Below, piece after piece: positions 18,549 through 27,925 of a stretch of 64,000 bases of DNA. The notes under the pieces are model-generated. The model was not told the DNA's origin. It saw only the letters and a list, made by a program, of their open reading frames with translations, and did not search any database. This stretch comes from Methanococcoides sp. LMO-2 (GTDB taxonomy: Archaea > Halobacteriota > Methanosarcinia > Methanosarcinales > Methanosarcinaceae): contig NZ_JBCAUS010000003.1 in assembly GCF_038432375.1 (NCBI RefSeq), positions 62,001 to 126,000 of the forward strand, given 5' to 3'. Position numbers and translations under genes: made by a program. How positions within the stretch are numbered: the stretch's first letter is position 1; each line of letters starts with the position of its first letter.

Positions 18549-18993
18549 CCATTCGACCGGTGTGTCCGACCACATATGATCGATTTAAATATATCCCATA
18601 TTAAAATATGCTATAGTATAAAATAGTCATGATTAATAATTATGTATTTATGTAATTAAGACAGTCTTTTAATTAGAGCGCAGGCTTTTCATACGTACCA
18701 CCACTCCCCGCCGGGTGATCCCCATTAATACTCTTGCCTGCGCTTCCCCTCACCTGGTAAAAGAAGTCACCAGGCAAGTTCCTGGACACATCAACCCTCA
18801 TTCTTCCCACCTGGACCCTTTTGACCCATAAATAACATAAACCTCAGAACACAAAACAAAAGTGTACTGTTTGAAATGAATTTCAACAAAAGGGGGATCA
18901 TGTGCTATAAAGATAAGGTATTTGACCACTACATATTTACCTGATTAATCATTATAATTGTCAACCGATCTTAAAACATAGTGGGGCTTGTGA
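18549..18993. other. Gene-poor stretch upstream of acs holding a GC-rich element
   Basis: 445 bases between the secreted protein and acs. The ends are AT-rich (TATA-like TTTAAATATA near 18592). The middle, about 18675-18830, is much richer in G+C than its surroundings and holds inverted repeats: GCGCAGGC (from 18678) with GCCTGCGC (from 18736), and ACCTGGT with ACCAGG near 18752-18773. A 14-codon ORF at 18900-18944 behind AGGGGG could be a leader peptide for acs, but its spacing is poor. Confidence 0.5.
18673..18801 (-). CDS. Possible 42-residue small ORF, or structured RNA element
   Basis: On the minus strand an ATG, 5 bases after CAGGTGGG, opens a 42-codon frame (MRVDVSRNLPGDFFYQVRG... ending TYEKPAL). 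It is Gly-rich, with no hydrophobic segment. The same bases form two inverted repeats, so this may instead be an RNA or a remnant of a mobile element. Base composition differs sharply from the flanks, which suggests acquisition. I cannot name a family. Confidence 0.35.
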   Translation of the reverse strand: MRVDVSRNLPGDFFYQVRGSAGKSINGDHPAGSGGTYEKPAL

Positions 18994-20940
18994 ATGACAG
19001 AAACAATTGAATCATTGCTCAAAGAACAGAAAAAGTACTATCCACCGGAAGAATTTGTCAGAAATGCTAACATGAAAGATCCTCAGATATATGAGAAGGC
19101 AGAAGAGGACTTAGAGGGATTCTGGGAAGAGCTTGCCTACAATATAGACTGGTTTAAAAAGTGGGATACAGTCCTTGACTGGCAACCACCTCATGCAAAG
19201 TGGTTCAGCGGTGCAAAACTGAATGCCTCCTACAACTGTCTTGACCGCCATATCTCAAAACATGGTGACAAAACAGCCCTGATATGGGAAGGTGAAATGG
19301 AGAATTCAGCAACCTATACGTACAGGGAACTTCTGGACGCTACCGCTCGATTTGCTGCTGCACTAAAGGAAATGGGAATTAAGAAGGGTGATGTTGTAAC
19401 AATATACCTTCCAATGATACCCGAAGCAGTAATATCCATGCTTGCATGTTCCAGGATCGGTGCACCCCACAGTGTTGTCTTTGCAGGGTTCTCTGCAGAT
19501 GCCCTTGCACAACGTATGAACGATTCTAATAGCCATTATCTCATCACATGTGATGGATACTTCCACAAAGGAAAACTCATTGAGCAAAAAGAAAAGGCAG
19601 ACATCGGTCTTGAAAATTGTAATTGTGTGGAGAAGGTGATCGTAACCAACCATGCTGCCAATGCCATCGCCATGAAAGAGGACAGGGACATCTGGTGGGA
19701 CGAACTGATCCACAATGTAGATTCGGAATGTGAACCCGAACACATGGATGCAGAGGACATACTTTTCCTGATGTACACAAGCGGCACAACCGGAAAGCCA
19801 AAGGGAGTTGTCCATACCACCGGCGGATATATGGTAGGTACAAATGTAACTTCAAAATGGATATTCGACCTGAAAGATGATGATATCTACTGGTGTACTG
19901 CCGATGTTGGATGGATCACAGGACATTCCTACCTTGTATACGGTCCACTCTCCAATGGTGCGACCATTGTAATGCATGAAGGTGCACCTGACTACCCTGA
20001 CAAAGGCAGGTTCTGGGACATCGTGGAAAAATACGGTGTTACTATCTTCTACACAGCACCTACTGCAATACGGACATTCATGAAATGGGGAGATGACATC
20101 CCTGCAAAGTATGATCTGTCCTCCCTGCGCCTGCTTGGAAGCGTTGGTGAACCTATCAACCCGAAGGCATGGTTATGGTACTATGAGGTCATCGGCAATT
20201 CCCACTGCCCAATCGTGGATACATGGTGGCAGACCGAGACAGGTATGATCATGATAAGTCCGCTACCCGGACTCACCACCATGAAACCGGGTACTGCAAC
20301 CAGACCATTCCCGGGAATCAAGGCATCTGTGCTTGATGATGACGGTAATGAGGTTCCTGAAGGTAATGGTGGTTCTCTTGCCATTGAGAGACCGTGGCCA
20401 AGCATGATCAGGACGATAAACGGTGATGAACAGAGGTTCCTGGACACCTACTGGAGCAAGTGGGGTACGGACCGCTACCTTGCAGGAGATGGTGCACGAA
20501 GGGACAAGGACGGTTACTTCTGGGTACTCGGACGTCTGGACGATGTGATCAAGGTTTCCGGACACAGACTCGGCACCATGGAGATCGAAAGTTCACTTGT
20601 ATCACATAAGGCAGTTGCAGAAGCTGCTGTTGATGGAAAAACTGATGAGATCAAGGGAGAAGTCGTTGTGGCCTATGTCATACTGGAAGCAGATGCAAAA
20701 GCCAGTGATGAACTCAAGCAGGAACTAAAGGAGCATGTAGTGGAAGAGATCGGACCCATAGCCCGCCCGAAGCAGATCATCTTCACGGACGATCTTCCAA
20801 AGACAAGAAGCGGGAAGATCATGAGACGTGTCCTGAAAGCCATTACCAATGACACGGAAGTTGGAGACATTACGACCCTCCAGAACCCTGCTGTTGTCGA
20901 GGAGCTCAAAAGAAAAGTTAATGAGCTAAGGGAGCATTGA
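18994..20940 (+). CDS. acs: Acetyl-CoA synthetase (AMP-forming)
   Basis: A 648-residue adenylate-forming enzyme, full length for Acs. It has the ATP loop [11 protein letters not shown], the TWWQTETG motif, [30 protein letters not shown] and the C-terminal [11 protein letters not shown] whose Lys is the catalytic, acetylation-regulated residue. It makes acetyl-CoA from acetate, CoA and ATP for assimilation. It starts with ATG and ends three bases into a TTG-containing overlap; pyrF follows on the same strand 53 bases later. Confidence 0.95.
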   Translation: MTETIESLLKEQKKYYPPEEFVRNANMKDPQIYEKAEEDLEGFWEELAYNIDWFKKWDTVLDWQPPHAKWFSGAKLNASYNCLDRHISKHGDKTALIWEGEMENSATYTYRELLDATARFAAALKEMGIKKGDVVTIYLPMIPEAVISMLACSRIGAPHSVVFAGFSADALAQRMNDSNSHYLITCDGYFHKGKLIEQKEKADIGLENCNCVEKVIVTNHAANAIAMKEDRDIWWDELIHNVDSECEPEHMDAEDILFLMYTSGTTGKPKGVVHTTGGYMVGTNVTSKWIFDLKDDDIYWCTADVGWITGHSYLVYGPLSNGATIVMHEGAPDYPDKGRFWDIVEKYGVTIFYTAPTAIRTFMKWGDDIPAKYDLSSLRLLGSVGEPINPKAWLWYYEVIGNSHCPIVDTWWQTETGMIMISPLPGLTTMKPGTATRPFPGIKASVLDDDGNEVPEGNGGSLAIERPWPSMIRTINGDEQRFLDTYWSKWGTDRYLAGDGARRDKDGYFWVLGRLDDVIKVSGHRLGTMEIESSLVSHKAVAEAAVDGKTDEIKGEVVVAYVILEADAKASDELKQELKEHVVEEIGPIARPKQIIFTDDLPKTRSGKIMRRVLKAITNDTEVGDITTLQNPAVVEELKRKVNELREH

Positions 20941-20993
20941 AACCGTCAGTACTACTAACACTTGTTCCGGGAAACGGATACAGGAGATGCACC

Positions 20994-21641
20994 ATGGAAA
21001 AGAAGAACTGCCTTATACTTGCCCTCGACGTGACGGACAGGGAAAATGCCCTTCGTATTGCAAATGAAGTATCCGAATATGTGGATTCCATCAAAGTCGG
21101 ATATCCACTCGTACTTGGAGAAGGGCTGGGCATCGTTAAAGAATTAGCTGAACTTGCACCTGTTATTGCAGATTTCAAGGTGGCCGACATACCAAATACC
21201 GACCGCCTGATCTGCGAACATGTTTTCAACGCCGGAGCAGATGCTATCATAACACACGGCTTCACGGGTCGTGACAGCCTGGATTCCTGTGTTAAGGTGG
21301 CAGAGGAATATGACAGGGATGTCTACGTTGTAACAGAAATGAGCCACCCCGGTGGCGTGGAGTTCTTCCGCCCTGTTGCAGAGACAATTGCACAAATGGC
21401 TGCAGATGCCGGAGCTACAGGTGTTGTCGCGCCTGCCACAAGACCTGAAAGGGTAAGGGACATCCGCAAGATCATCGGAGATGACCTGCACATAATCTCA
21501 CCTGGCGTAGGTGCCCAGGGTGGCAGTGCTGCCGATGTGATCAATGCCGGTGCTGACTGGGTGATCGTAGGCCGCAGTATCTACAACTCAGATTCACCTG
21601 CTGATGCCGCCATGAGAATATGCAATGAGATGAAATGCTGA
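20994..21641 (+). CDS. pyrF: Orotidine 5'-phosphate decarboxylase
   Basis: A 215-residue TIM barrel. LALDVTD at the start and [10 protein letters not shown] carry the catalytic Asp-Lys-Asp array, and PGVGAQGG and [10 protein letters not shown] bind phosphate. It makes UMP, the last step of de novo pyrimidine synthesis. The ATG at 20994 follows AGGAGATG; the upstream TTG at 20937 overlaps acs and lacks a ribosome site. pyrE is about 42 kb away in the window. Confidence 0.95.
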   Translation: MEKKNCLILALDVTDRENALRIANEVSEYVDSIKVGYPLVLGEGLGIVKELAELAPVIADFKVADIPNTDRLICEHVFNAGADAIITHGFTGRDSLDSCVKVAEEYDRDVYVVTEMSHPGGVEFFRPVAETIAQMAADAGATGVVAPATRPERVRDIRKIIGDDLHIISPGVGAQGGSAADVINAGADWVIVGRSIYNSDSPADAAMRICNEMKC

Positions 21642-21814
21642 TATAATATCGCCTGTGATGATCAACCGTTCTGAGAAATGATGAACCCTATGAGTACTGA
21701 GGCGATATATATCCTTTAAACGAAATATGCGTTTATATTATTTCAGTAAATGTTATCAATTAAGAAAAGATATTAGCAGACACTGAAATAAGTATAACAA
21801 AAGGTAGTGGTCAG

Positions 21815-22915
21815 ACGGAACGAAAGATACTTTTTGAAACCTCTTCCGGGGAGCTTGCATATGTTCAGGACAGCTCTCTGGTCGTAAAGCTTCCCGAAGG
21901 AAGAAAGACCCTCACAACCTCATGGCTCAACGGAGGATACCATGAGGATATGGAAGCTGTATTCAATCACAAAATTCCACACCGAAGCTATGCTGCCGGA
22001 GATCTTGAAGGGGGAAGTGTTCCGGAATACCTTCGGATAGTTGCAGACAGGCTTCAGCTTACCCCTGAAAAGGCTTCAGGAATGCTCACTACCGCAAATA
22101 TGGAAAATGCGAAAATCGTTTCCGATTCATTCAGGGCACTTGAGGTCACTGCGATCGTTACAGCCGGAGTAGAGATCAATGGAGGACGCGCCGGAGACCC
22201 TGCATCGTACTATCAGGAAGACGAAAGGTTCGAACCCGTGGGTGGAACCGTAAATATCATTCTCTTGATAGGAGCGGACCTTCCCGAATATGCCATGTCA
22301 AGAGCTATTATAACAGCCACCGAGGCAAAGAGTGCTGCATTGCAGCAGCTTATGGCACCCAGCCGATATTCAAATGGACTGGCAACAGGTACAGGAACAG
22401 ACATGATATCTGTTGTTACGGATGCAACAAGTCCGATGAAGCTTACAGATGCCGGGAAACATTCAAAGCTCGGAGAACTTATCGGAAACTGTGTACTTGA
22501 AGCGGTAACGAATGCCGTGGGAATACAATCAGAGATCACACCAATCACCCAGCGTGATATGCTTGTTAGACTGGACCGCTTCGGCGTGGATGAAGCACAA
22601 TACTGGAAAGTGGCATCGACTCTTGAGGGGGAGAACAAAAAAACCCGCTTCACAGAGGAACTTCGCAAAGTGTCACGGAACCCTGCAATTGTAGCTGCAA
22701 CTGCATCTGTTCTCCACATCATTGATGAGATATCATGGGAACTCATCCCGGAAAATGCCGGACGTAAAGCTGCTTTTTCTATTATGAAGGAACTACCCCA
22801 AATGCTTGACATGAATGTTGCGATGCCGGCAGATGAGATTCTAAACGAGTACAACAGTATTCTTGACAACTGGGTCGTTGCTACCTCATGGATAGTAAAG
22901 AACAGAATGAGCTGA
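21815..22915 (+). CDS. cbiZ: Adenosylcobinamide amidohydrolase CbiZ
   Basis: The protein matches CbiZ, which cleaves the aminopropanol side chain from adenosylcobinamide so that it re-enters the archaeal B12 salvage route as cobyric acid. Family-like segments include TSWLNGGYHEDMEAVFNH and TAGVEINGGRAGDPASY, GTGTDMISV, and GKHSKLGELIG. The first in-frame ATG (21950) lies inside the conserved TSWLNGGY..EAVFNH block, so translation must begin upstream. The open frame runs back to a TAA at 21761 and contains no ATG, GTG or TTG. ACG at 21815 (giving a start before ERKILFETSSGELAY) is my best guess; ATA at 21827 is the alternative. Confidence 0.85.
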   Translation, partial: TERKILFETSSGELAYVQDSSLVVKLPEGRKTLTTSWLNGGYHEDMEAVFNHKIPHRSYAAGDLEGGSVPEYLRIVADRLQLTPEKASGMLTTANMENAKIVSDSFRALEVTAIVTAGVEINGGRAGDPASYYQEDERFEPVGGTVNIILLIGADLPEYAMSRAIITATEAKSAALQQLMAPSRYSNGLATGTGTDMISVVTDATSPMKLTDAGKHSKLGELIGNCVLEAVTNAVGIQSEITPITQRDMLVRLDRFGVDEAQYWKVASTLEGENKKTRFTEELRKVSRNPAIVAATASVLHIIDEISWELIPENAGRKAAFSIMKELPQMLDMNVAMPADEILNEYNSILDNWVVATSWIVKNRMS

Positions 22916-23036
22916 AAAAATCCTACTTTTTTTGATTCGACGCAATCCGACCCTATCTATACGAAACCTTTATCCATTGAACAGGAATATCGTCCACTAC
23001 AATAAAGATCATCTTAATCAATATGGAGTCCTCATT

Positions 23037-23900
23037 ATGAATATACGCGAACTGATCAGCCAGTATTGTGATAAAACTGAAAAAAAAGGAAACGGAATAA
23101 CCATCTATTCAGGTAGTGCTCCCGAACCAATAGAGACACCAGAACTTTTCGCCTATCTGGATTTCCTGTCCGATGAGCCTTCCAGAAAGATCTGGCACAG
23201 CGATGATTACAGGATGTTCTTGACAGAGATCGACGGAAAGATCACAGTCTATGAACATGTAAGACTGGCAAACTACAGGATACAGTTACTTGACCTTCAG
23301 GAAAAATACGGAGAAAAAAAGGAGAAGGAACTGCCGGATCTTGCTGATGCATTTGCGTTCGCCAACCGGGAACACAAGAACGATACAAGGAAATCAGGTA
23401 CCCCATATATAACACATCCAATGGACGTGGCATCCATCCTTCTCAAAGAGAATGCATCACATGAACTTGTTCTTGCAGGATTGCTCCACGACCTCGTTGA
23501 AGATACCGATGTTGATATTGAAACAATAGAAAGAAGATATAACCAGAATATCGCGGATTACGTGGATGCTGTTACAGAACCTGAAGAGTTCAGGCAGGCT
23601 GCAAACGAGGATAAGGCACAGAACTGGAAAGACCGGAAGGAATACACAATCAGAAAGATGGCCAGGGCAAACAGCGAGATCAAACTGCTCTCATGTGCAG
23701 ACAAGCTTGCCAATATCAGGGATCTCATCTGCGATATAAGAATGGAAGGAGAAGGGTTCTGGGACAAGTTCAATGCACCAAAGGAAGACCAGGAATGGTA
23801 CTATCGCTCAATGCTGGAATCTTTTGCCACAGGGCCACAGAACATCAAAGAGACCCGTGCATACCGTGATCTCGAGGAATGTGTGGAACAGCTTTTCTGA
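23037..23900 (+). CDS. HD-domain hydrolase, SpoT/MESH1-like
   Basis: A 287-residue protein. A unique N-terminal part (residues 1-100) precedes an HD domain of the RelA/SpoT hydrolase type: REHKNDTRKSGTPYITHP with H127, then LLHDLVEDT with H151-D152 and E155-D156, the HDxxED signature for Mn-dependent (p)ppGpp or NADPH hydrolysis. There is no synthetase domain, so it resembles stand-alone MESH1-type enzymes. The start at 23037 has GGAG 9 bases upstream; longer frames begin inside the cbiZ trailer. Substrate unproven. Confidence 0.8.
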   Translation: MNIRELISQYCDKTEKKGNGITIYSGSAPEPIETPELFAYLDFLSDEPSRKIWHSDDYRMFLTEIDGKITVYEHVRLANYRIQLLDLQEKYGEKKEKELPDLADAFAFANREHKNDTRKSGTPYITHPMDVASILLKENASHELVLAGLLHDLVEDTDVDIETIERRYNQNIADYVDAVTEPEEFRQAANEDKAQNWKDRKEYTIRKMARANSEIKLLSCADKLANIRDLICDIRMEGEGFWDKFNAPKEDQEWYYRSMLESFATGPQNIKETRAYRDLEECVEQLF

Positions 23901-23979
23901 AAAGAACAAGCAACCAGCAACAGATAAACGAACAAACAACAGATCAAAAAGTCTATTTTTTAATAGCCGGACTGTCTTT

Positions 23980-24489
23980 TCAGGCAGTTCTGGCACTTTG
24001 TTCCAGCGCAAGCAGGAACTCATGTGTCCTTTGTGAGCCGATGAGCAGATGCTTCCCATTCCTGAATTCCAGCCTGATCCCATCGTTGCCGCTTATGTTG
24101 TAAGCCTTACCGTTTCTGCCATAGCGTACACCCCAGCCACCGTAGTCCCTAAGAGCACTGTAGTGAACCGACCTATAGCTGGCAATATCCGCATATCCGA
24201 ATTTTTTAAAGGACAAATGGAATGGGAAAAAACGAACATAAACACCGTCACTGCGTACCTCGGTCACCATTTTCATGGAAAAGATGAATAAAGGGAACAG
24301 GAAACCAAAGATGATTGTCAGGATGACCATAGTGGTATCCGATGCCGGGTTGTTTCCAAAAGGCTGACCCAGAAACAGCTGTTTGTATGCCCCATAGAGT
24401 GTTACAACTGCAGGGATAAGTACCAGTGAACTTACCCAGAATTGCCTGAACTTCTGCACTTCCCTGAATGCCGTACTTTTGTTAAGCAT
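23980..24489 (-). CDS. Hypothetical membrane protein with PH-like domain
   Basis: A 169-residue protein with two membrane segments (about 18-36 and 53-72), then a soluble domain whose pattern (VRSDGVYVRFFPF, IRLEFRNGKHLLIGSQRTHEFLLAL) looks like a bacterial-type PH domain as in DUF6141-like proteins. No enzyme motif. Single gene convergent with the HD hydrolase. Confidence 0.65.
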   Translation of the reverse strand: MLNKSTAFREVQKFRQFWVSSLVLIPAVVTLYGAYKQLFLGQPFGNNPASDTTMVILTIIFGFLFPLFIFSMKMVTEVRSDGVYVRFFPFHLSFKKFGYADIASYRSVHYSALRDYGGWGVRYGRNGKAYNISGNDGIRLEFRNGKHLLIGSQRTHEFLLALEQSARTA

Positions 24490-24792
24490 ATATTTCCCAT
24501 GATATGACGATATTTATTGTATAATTTCTAAATATCGTCAATTGCATAAATATTTGTTGTATGATGGGAAGAAGAGGAGGGGAAGAGAAGAAACAGAGGA
24601 TTCCGACTAAAAGCCAAAGGATCAGAAAAAGGAAGGAATTGATAGCTAAAGAATTGATTTCCTAAAATATTTTGAGCACTATAAAAACTGGAAATTATTA
24701 TATCGAATTATACAGACAATTGCAAACAGCTTCGATCCACATGCTACAGGAAGCTGAAATATCCTGAAAAACGAAATTCATAAGGAACTCAA
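24490..24792. other. Intergenic stretch without a recognised gene
   Basis: About 300 bases, AT-rich, between the divergent PH-like membrane protein and the TctA-like permease. I see no ORF with a ribosome site, no RNA gene and no strong repeat; AAGGAACTC just before 24793 is the permease ribosome site. Confidence 0.5.
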
Positions 24793-26217
24793 ATGCCCTC
24801 CGACATAACCATCCCGATGCTGCTGCTGTCGGTGCTCATCGGATATGCACTGGGAATAATCTCAGGACTTATCCCCGGAATCCATACGAACAACTTTGCC
24901 CTGATGCTGGTGGCACTCTCCCCCATGCTAATGGACAGCGGAATACCGCCAGCATACATAGCTATAGCGATCCTGGCAAACTCCCTGTCACATACCTTTC
25001 ATGACATAATCCCAGCTGTCTATCTGGGAGCGCCCAACGACGACATGGCACTGGCAGTCCTCCCCGGACACCGGCTGCTGCTCGAGGGACGCGGATCAGA
25101 GGCCATACGCCTCTCAGCCCTAGGAAGTGCAGGATCGGTTGCATTCTCCCTAATTATCGCAGTTCCCCTCGCATTTGCTTTCAGCAGTATCTACCCGATA
25201 CTCCAGAACTACCTGGGATTGTTCCTTCTGCTGATCTCCATAGCCCTGATCCTGAGCGAGAAAGGAGAATACGTCATAAACCAGGGCTCGCTGGTAAAAT
25301 ACAGGTACAAGGCCTACGCTCTAATTCTCTTTATCCTCACCGGAATCCTCGGGATGTTCGCCTTCAGGATGGAGGCCTCAATGAACCCATTGATCGACTT
25401 CGGATCCCCGTCAATACTCCTCCCGCTTCTCAGCGGTCTTTTCGGAGCATCACAATTGCTCATCAGCCTGCTCTCCGATTCTCACATCCCACCCCAGAGG
25501 TATTCGAAAATGGACCTTCCTGCAAAAAGAATAGTAAGAGGAGTGATCACAAGCAGTGCAGCCGGTTCCATCGTTGCATGGCTTCCGGGGATTTCCTCAT
25601 CCATCGCTGCAGTACTCGCGAGATTATTCATCAAAAGCGATTTTGAAAGGAAGAAGAACATTAGGCATAGGGAAAATGAAAGCGCATCTGAATCTGAAGA
25701 CGATAATGAAAATGATGAAAACGAAGGATACTACCGCTACGATGATGACGAGTTCTACCGGGATGAGACCATCGAGAGCTCAAAGGAGTTCATCGTATCA
25801 GTATCAGGGGTCAACACCGCCAACGCGATCTTCGGCCTGTTCGCCCTGGCAGTGATCGGGAAAACAAGGAGCGGAGCCATGGTAGCCGTGGAAGAGCTCC
25901 TGCAGGTCGCGAGCCTCACGGCCCAGGATATCATCCTGTTCCTTCTGGTAATTGCCATCACGGCACTGCTATCTTATTTCTCAACAATAGCCATAGGAAA
26001 TAACATTCACAAGATGCTTGCAAGGCTCGATTATTCAATGATCTGCATCAGCGTGCTTCTTGGACTCGCATTGATGAGTCTGCTGTTCACCGGTTTCTTT
26101 GGCCTGCTGATATTTGTGATCGCGATTCCCCTTGGCATGTCAGCATCGTTCATGAAGATCAGGAAGTCACATGCAATGGGAGTGATACTGCTGCCGGTGA
26201 TATTGTATTTTTTGTGA
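24793..26217 (+). CDS. TctA-like tripartite transporter permease family membrane protein
   Basis: A 474-residue protein with about ten membrane segments. GIISGLIPGIHTNNFA near the start and ITSSAAGSIVAWLPGIS in the middle are the paired, repeated substrate-site motifs of the TctA/DUF112 family. An insert around residues 285-325 is extremely acidic (runs of Glu, Asp, Asn, Ser and Tyr) and should face solution. No TctB or TctC gene is nearby, as usual for the archaeal branch. The substrate is unknown. Confidence 0.8.
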   Translation: MPSDITIPMLLLSVLIGYALGIISGLIPGIHTNNFALMLVALSPMLMDSGIPPAYIAIAILANSLSHTFHDIIPAVYLGAPNDDMALAVLPGHRLLLEGRGSEAIRLSALGSAGSVAFSLIIAVPLAFAFSSIYPILQNYLGLFLLLISIALILSEKGEYVINQGSLVKYRYKAYALILFILTGILGMFAFRMEASMNPLIDFGSPSILLPLLSGLFGASQLLISLLSDSHIPPQRYSKMDLPAKRIVRGVITSSAAGSIVAWLPGISSSIAAVLARLFIKSDFERKKNIRHRENESASESEDDNENDENEGYYRYDDDEFYRDETIESSKEFIVSVSGVNTANAIFGLFALAVIGKTRSGAMVAVEELLQVASLTAQDIILFLLVIAITALLSYFSTIAIGNNIHKMLARLDYSMICISVLLGLALMSLLFTGFFGLLIFVIAIPLGMSASFMKIRKSHAMGVILLPVILYFL

Positions 26218-26256
26218 GTTGTCCATAAACGGGACTTGAAAGCAGACCTCAAAAAA

Positions 26257-26757
26257 TCAACTAAAATAGAACACCGAGTAATTTGCCTTATTGATCACCA
26301 GTTCCGGGTAAACCTTTTTAAGTTTCCATCCGGTTTGCTCTTTGAACAATTCAATTTCCCGGATTTCCAGAAGGTTCTGGTTAAATCCAGATCCATTTGA
26401 TCCGGACTCATGGAAAGCTGACATGTTTGACTCCCCTATAACATAAATCCATACTATTGCATATTCATCAGCAATCACTTCAGTTTCATTGATGACTTTA
26501 AATAATTGATAATTGGCAGAACTTTTACCTTCGATCCTTAGTTGATTCCTGAAAACACTAAGATCATGCTCGTTTTGGTAATCTTCAGACATCAGATCAT
26601 AGCACCCCTGATCATTGTTCTTTGTTTGAAGATCAAAAAACTGCTTAACGAAGTCAGATGGGGATTCTTCTGTAATATCAACACATCCAGACATGCTAAT
26701 ACATCCGGATATGACCACCATAGAGACAATAAGTAAAAATAAAATATTTATAGCCAT
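26257..26757 (-). CDS. Hypothetical lipoprotein
   Basis: A 166-residue protein. A hydrophobic signal (residues 3-18) is followed by a lipobox-like VISGC at C19. The mature part (SDFVKQFFDLQTKNNDQGCYDLMSEDYQ) looks like an NTF2/DUF4878-type fold, often found in exported lipoproteins. No enzyme motif. It ends 40 bases from the convergent permease gene. Confidence 0.6.
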   Translation of the reverse strand: MAINILFLLIVSMVVISGCISMSGCVDITEESPSDFVKQFFDLQTKNNDQGCYDLMSEDYQNEHDLSVFRNQLRIEGKSSANYQLFKVINETEVIADEYAIVWIYVIGESNMSAFHESGSNGSGFNQNLLEIREIELFKEQTGWKLKKVYPELVINKANYSVFYFS

Positions 26758-26909
26758 ACTTTATATTATTTTTATATATTTGTTAATATTATCCCCAGAT
26801 GATGAAAGTTGCATTAACTTCAACGAACCATGACCACAATTAAGCAAAATATGGTCAAGGTATTGATATGATTGAACAAATGATATACTAAATCAAGGAG
26901 GGAAATATC

Positions 26910-27017
26910 ATGGAAAACATCAAAATCAACAAACAAAACCTGGTAGACAGCTCCATATGTGCGATTATAATCATGTTTACAGTGTGGGCCGAATGGATGA
27001 TCGTGCGTCTCGTGTGA
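26910..27017 (+). CDS. Small 35-residue membrane peptide
   Basis: ATG at 26910 lies 7 bases after AAGGAGGG, one of the strongest ribosome sites in the window. The frame encodes 35 residues: a polar N-terminus (MENIKINKQN) and one hydrophobic segment (about 14-26) ending EWMIVRLV. It is too short for standard gene calls. The ribosome site plus a membrane-helix pattern support a real gene; function unknown. A minus-strand frame over the same bases has no such site. Confidence 0.5.
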   Translation: MENIKINKQNLVDSSICAIIIMFTVWAEWMIVRLV

Positions 27018-27116
27018 ATCATGACAATGATATATGATATCGCGCTGCAACTTCACCACTTCCTTTCATTCCCGGAGAGATCAGAAAGTGAACTTCTTCT
27101 TTTTGATAAATCCTGA

Positions 27117-27182
27117 GAGCCATAGAGGAGTTTTAAATTCGAGTGCTTAACCCCCGTCCGGAATTAAAACCTCTAATGGCTC
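27117..27182. repeat. Long imperfect inverted repeat
   Basis: GAGCCATAGAGGAGTTTT plus AAATTC (27117-27140) pairs with GAATTAAAACCTCTAATGGCTC (27161-27182) apart from single-base bulges, around a 20-base C-rich loop. It lies 100 bases past the small peptide gene and could be its terminator, an RNA hairpin or a relic of a mobile element. Confidence 0.6.
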
Positions 27183-27262
27183 AAACCCATTGATCAATAC
27201 ATTAATTTATACCAAAGTACCAGTCATTGATATATTGCACCTGATTTTTTGAAATGTACAAA

Positions 27263-27420
27263 TTTAAATAAAAAAACAGATATTCTATTTAATGAGTTCT
27301 TTAAGAAATATTCCTCTTAATATACCACGCCAGGTGTATCATTCTTAAAGAGCTCGGTGGTAGTATCCTATTTCTTCCCAATTAACCGCTGGACCCATGT
27401 AAACCAGAATAAACAGCGGT
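27263..27420 (+). ncRNA. Predicted structured leader or small RNA ahead of superoxide reductase
   Basis: A consensus archaeal TATA box TTTAAATA (27263-27270) puts the transcript start near 27292. Directly there a long stem begins: GAGTTCTTTAAGAA (from 27294) pairs with TTCTTAAAGAGCTC (to 27355), and an inner stem TATACC/GGTGTA sits inside it. A second hairpin ACCGCTG (27385) / CAGCGGT (to 27420) follows. The coding region begins only at 27497, so this is either a 200-base structured 5' leader or a separate RNA. This is prediction from sequence alone. Confidence 0.5.
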
Positions 27421-27496
27421 TCCGTAACAACCACAACAAGCATATATCGCAACCAATGATAACTATTAAAAATAAAAAACAAAAGGAGTGAATATT

Positions 27497-27859
27497 TTGA
27501 ACTTTGGAGAGTTAGTCAAAGGAAAGGACATTGAAGCAGAAAGCACAATGAAGGAGAAACATGTACCTACTATCGAGATCCTCAAAGGACATGGAGGATC
27601 AGATGCGGACCTTGTTAGGGTAATCGTAGGTAAAGAGACTGCACATCCAAATACCGTTGAGCACCACATTGCATGGGTAGAGCTCTATGGCAGGAAAGAT
27701 GGTGGCGAGGTCGTTAACCTCGGCAGGGTGAACTTCAGCCCAGGGAACACAAAGCCTGACTGCTGGTTCAAGCTGGAGAACATTGGTGAATACACAGCAT
27801 TCTGCGCTCTTGGATACTGCAACATCCACGGCCTGTGGGAAAACTGTATCGAGGCATGA
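27497..27859 (+). CDS. Superoxide reductase (class II, neelaredoxin type)
   Basis: About 120 residues. EKHVP (E20, K21, H22), H50, EHH (H56) and CNIH (C108, H111) supply the four His and one Cys that hold the catalytic iron. No N-terminal desulforedoxin domain is present, so this is the 1Fe class. It reduces superoxide to peroxide without releasing O2, important for a strict anaerobe. The start is TTG at 27497, eight bases after AAAGGAG; the GTG at 27488 overlaps that ribosome site and is unlikely. Confidence 0.92.
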   Translation: MNFGELVKGKDIEAESTMKEKHVPTIEILKGHGGSDADLVRVIVGKETAHPNTVEHHIAWVELYGRKDGGEVVNLGRVNFSPGNTKPDCWFKLENIGEYTAFCALGYCNIHGLWENCIEA

Positions 27860-27925
27860 TCGGGCCATACCTGATCAACACTTTTTTGAATTTATTAAAA
27901 TCGTATCTTCATTTAGTTTTTCAAT

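Noticed and set aside
26820-27059. A 79-codon minus-strand frame, His-rich
   Set aside because: Lacks a ribosome site and lies antisense to the small peptide gene, which has a strong one.
27117-27420. CRISPR array
   Set aside because: The repeats here are inverted pairs that differ from one another, without regular direct repeats and spacers.
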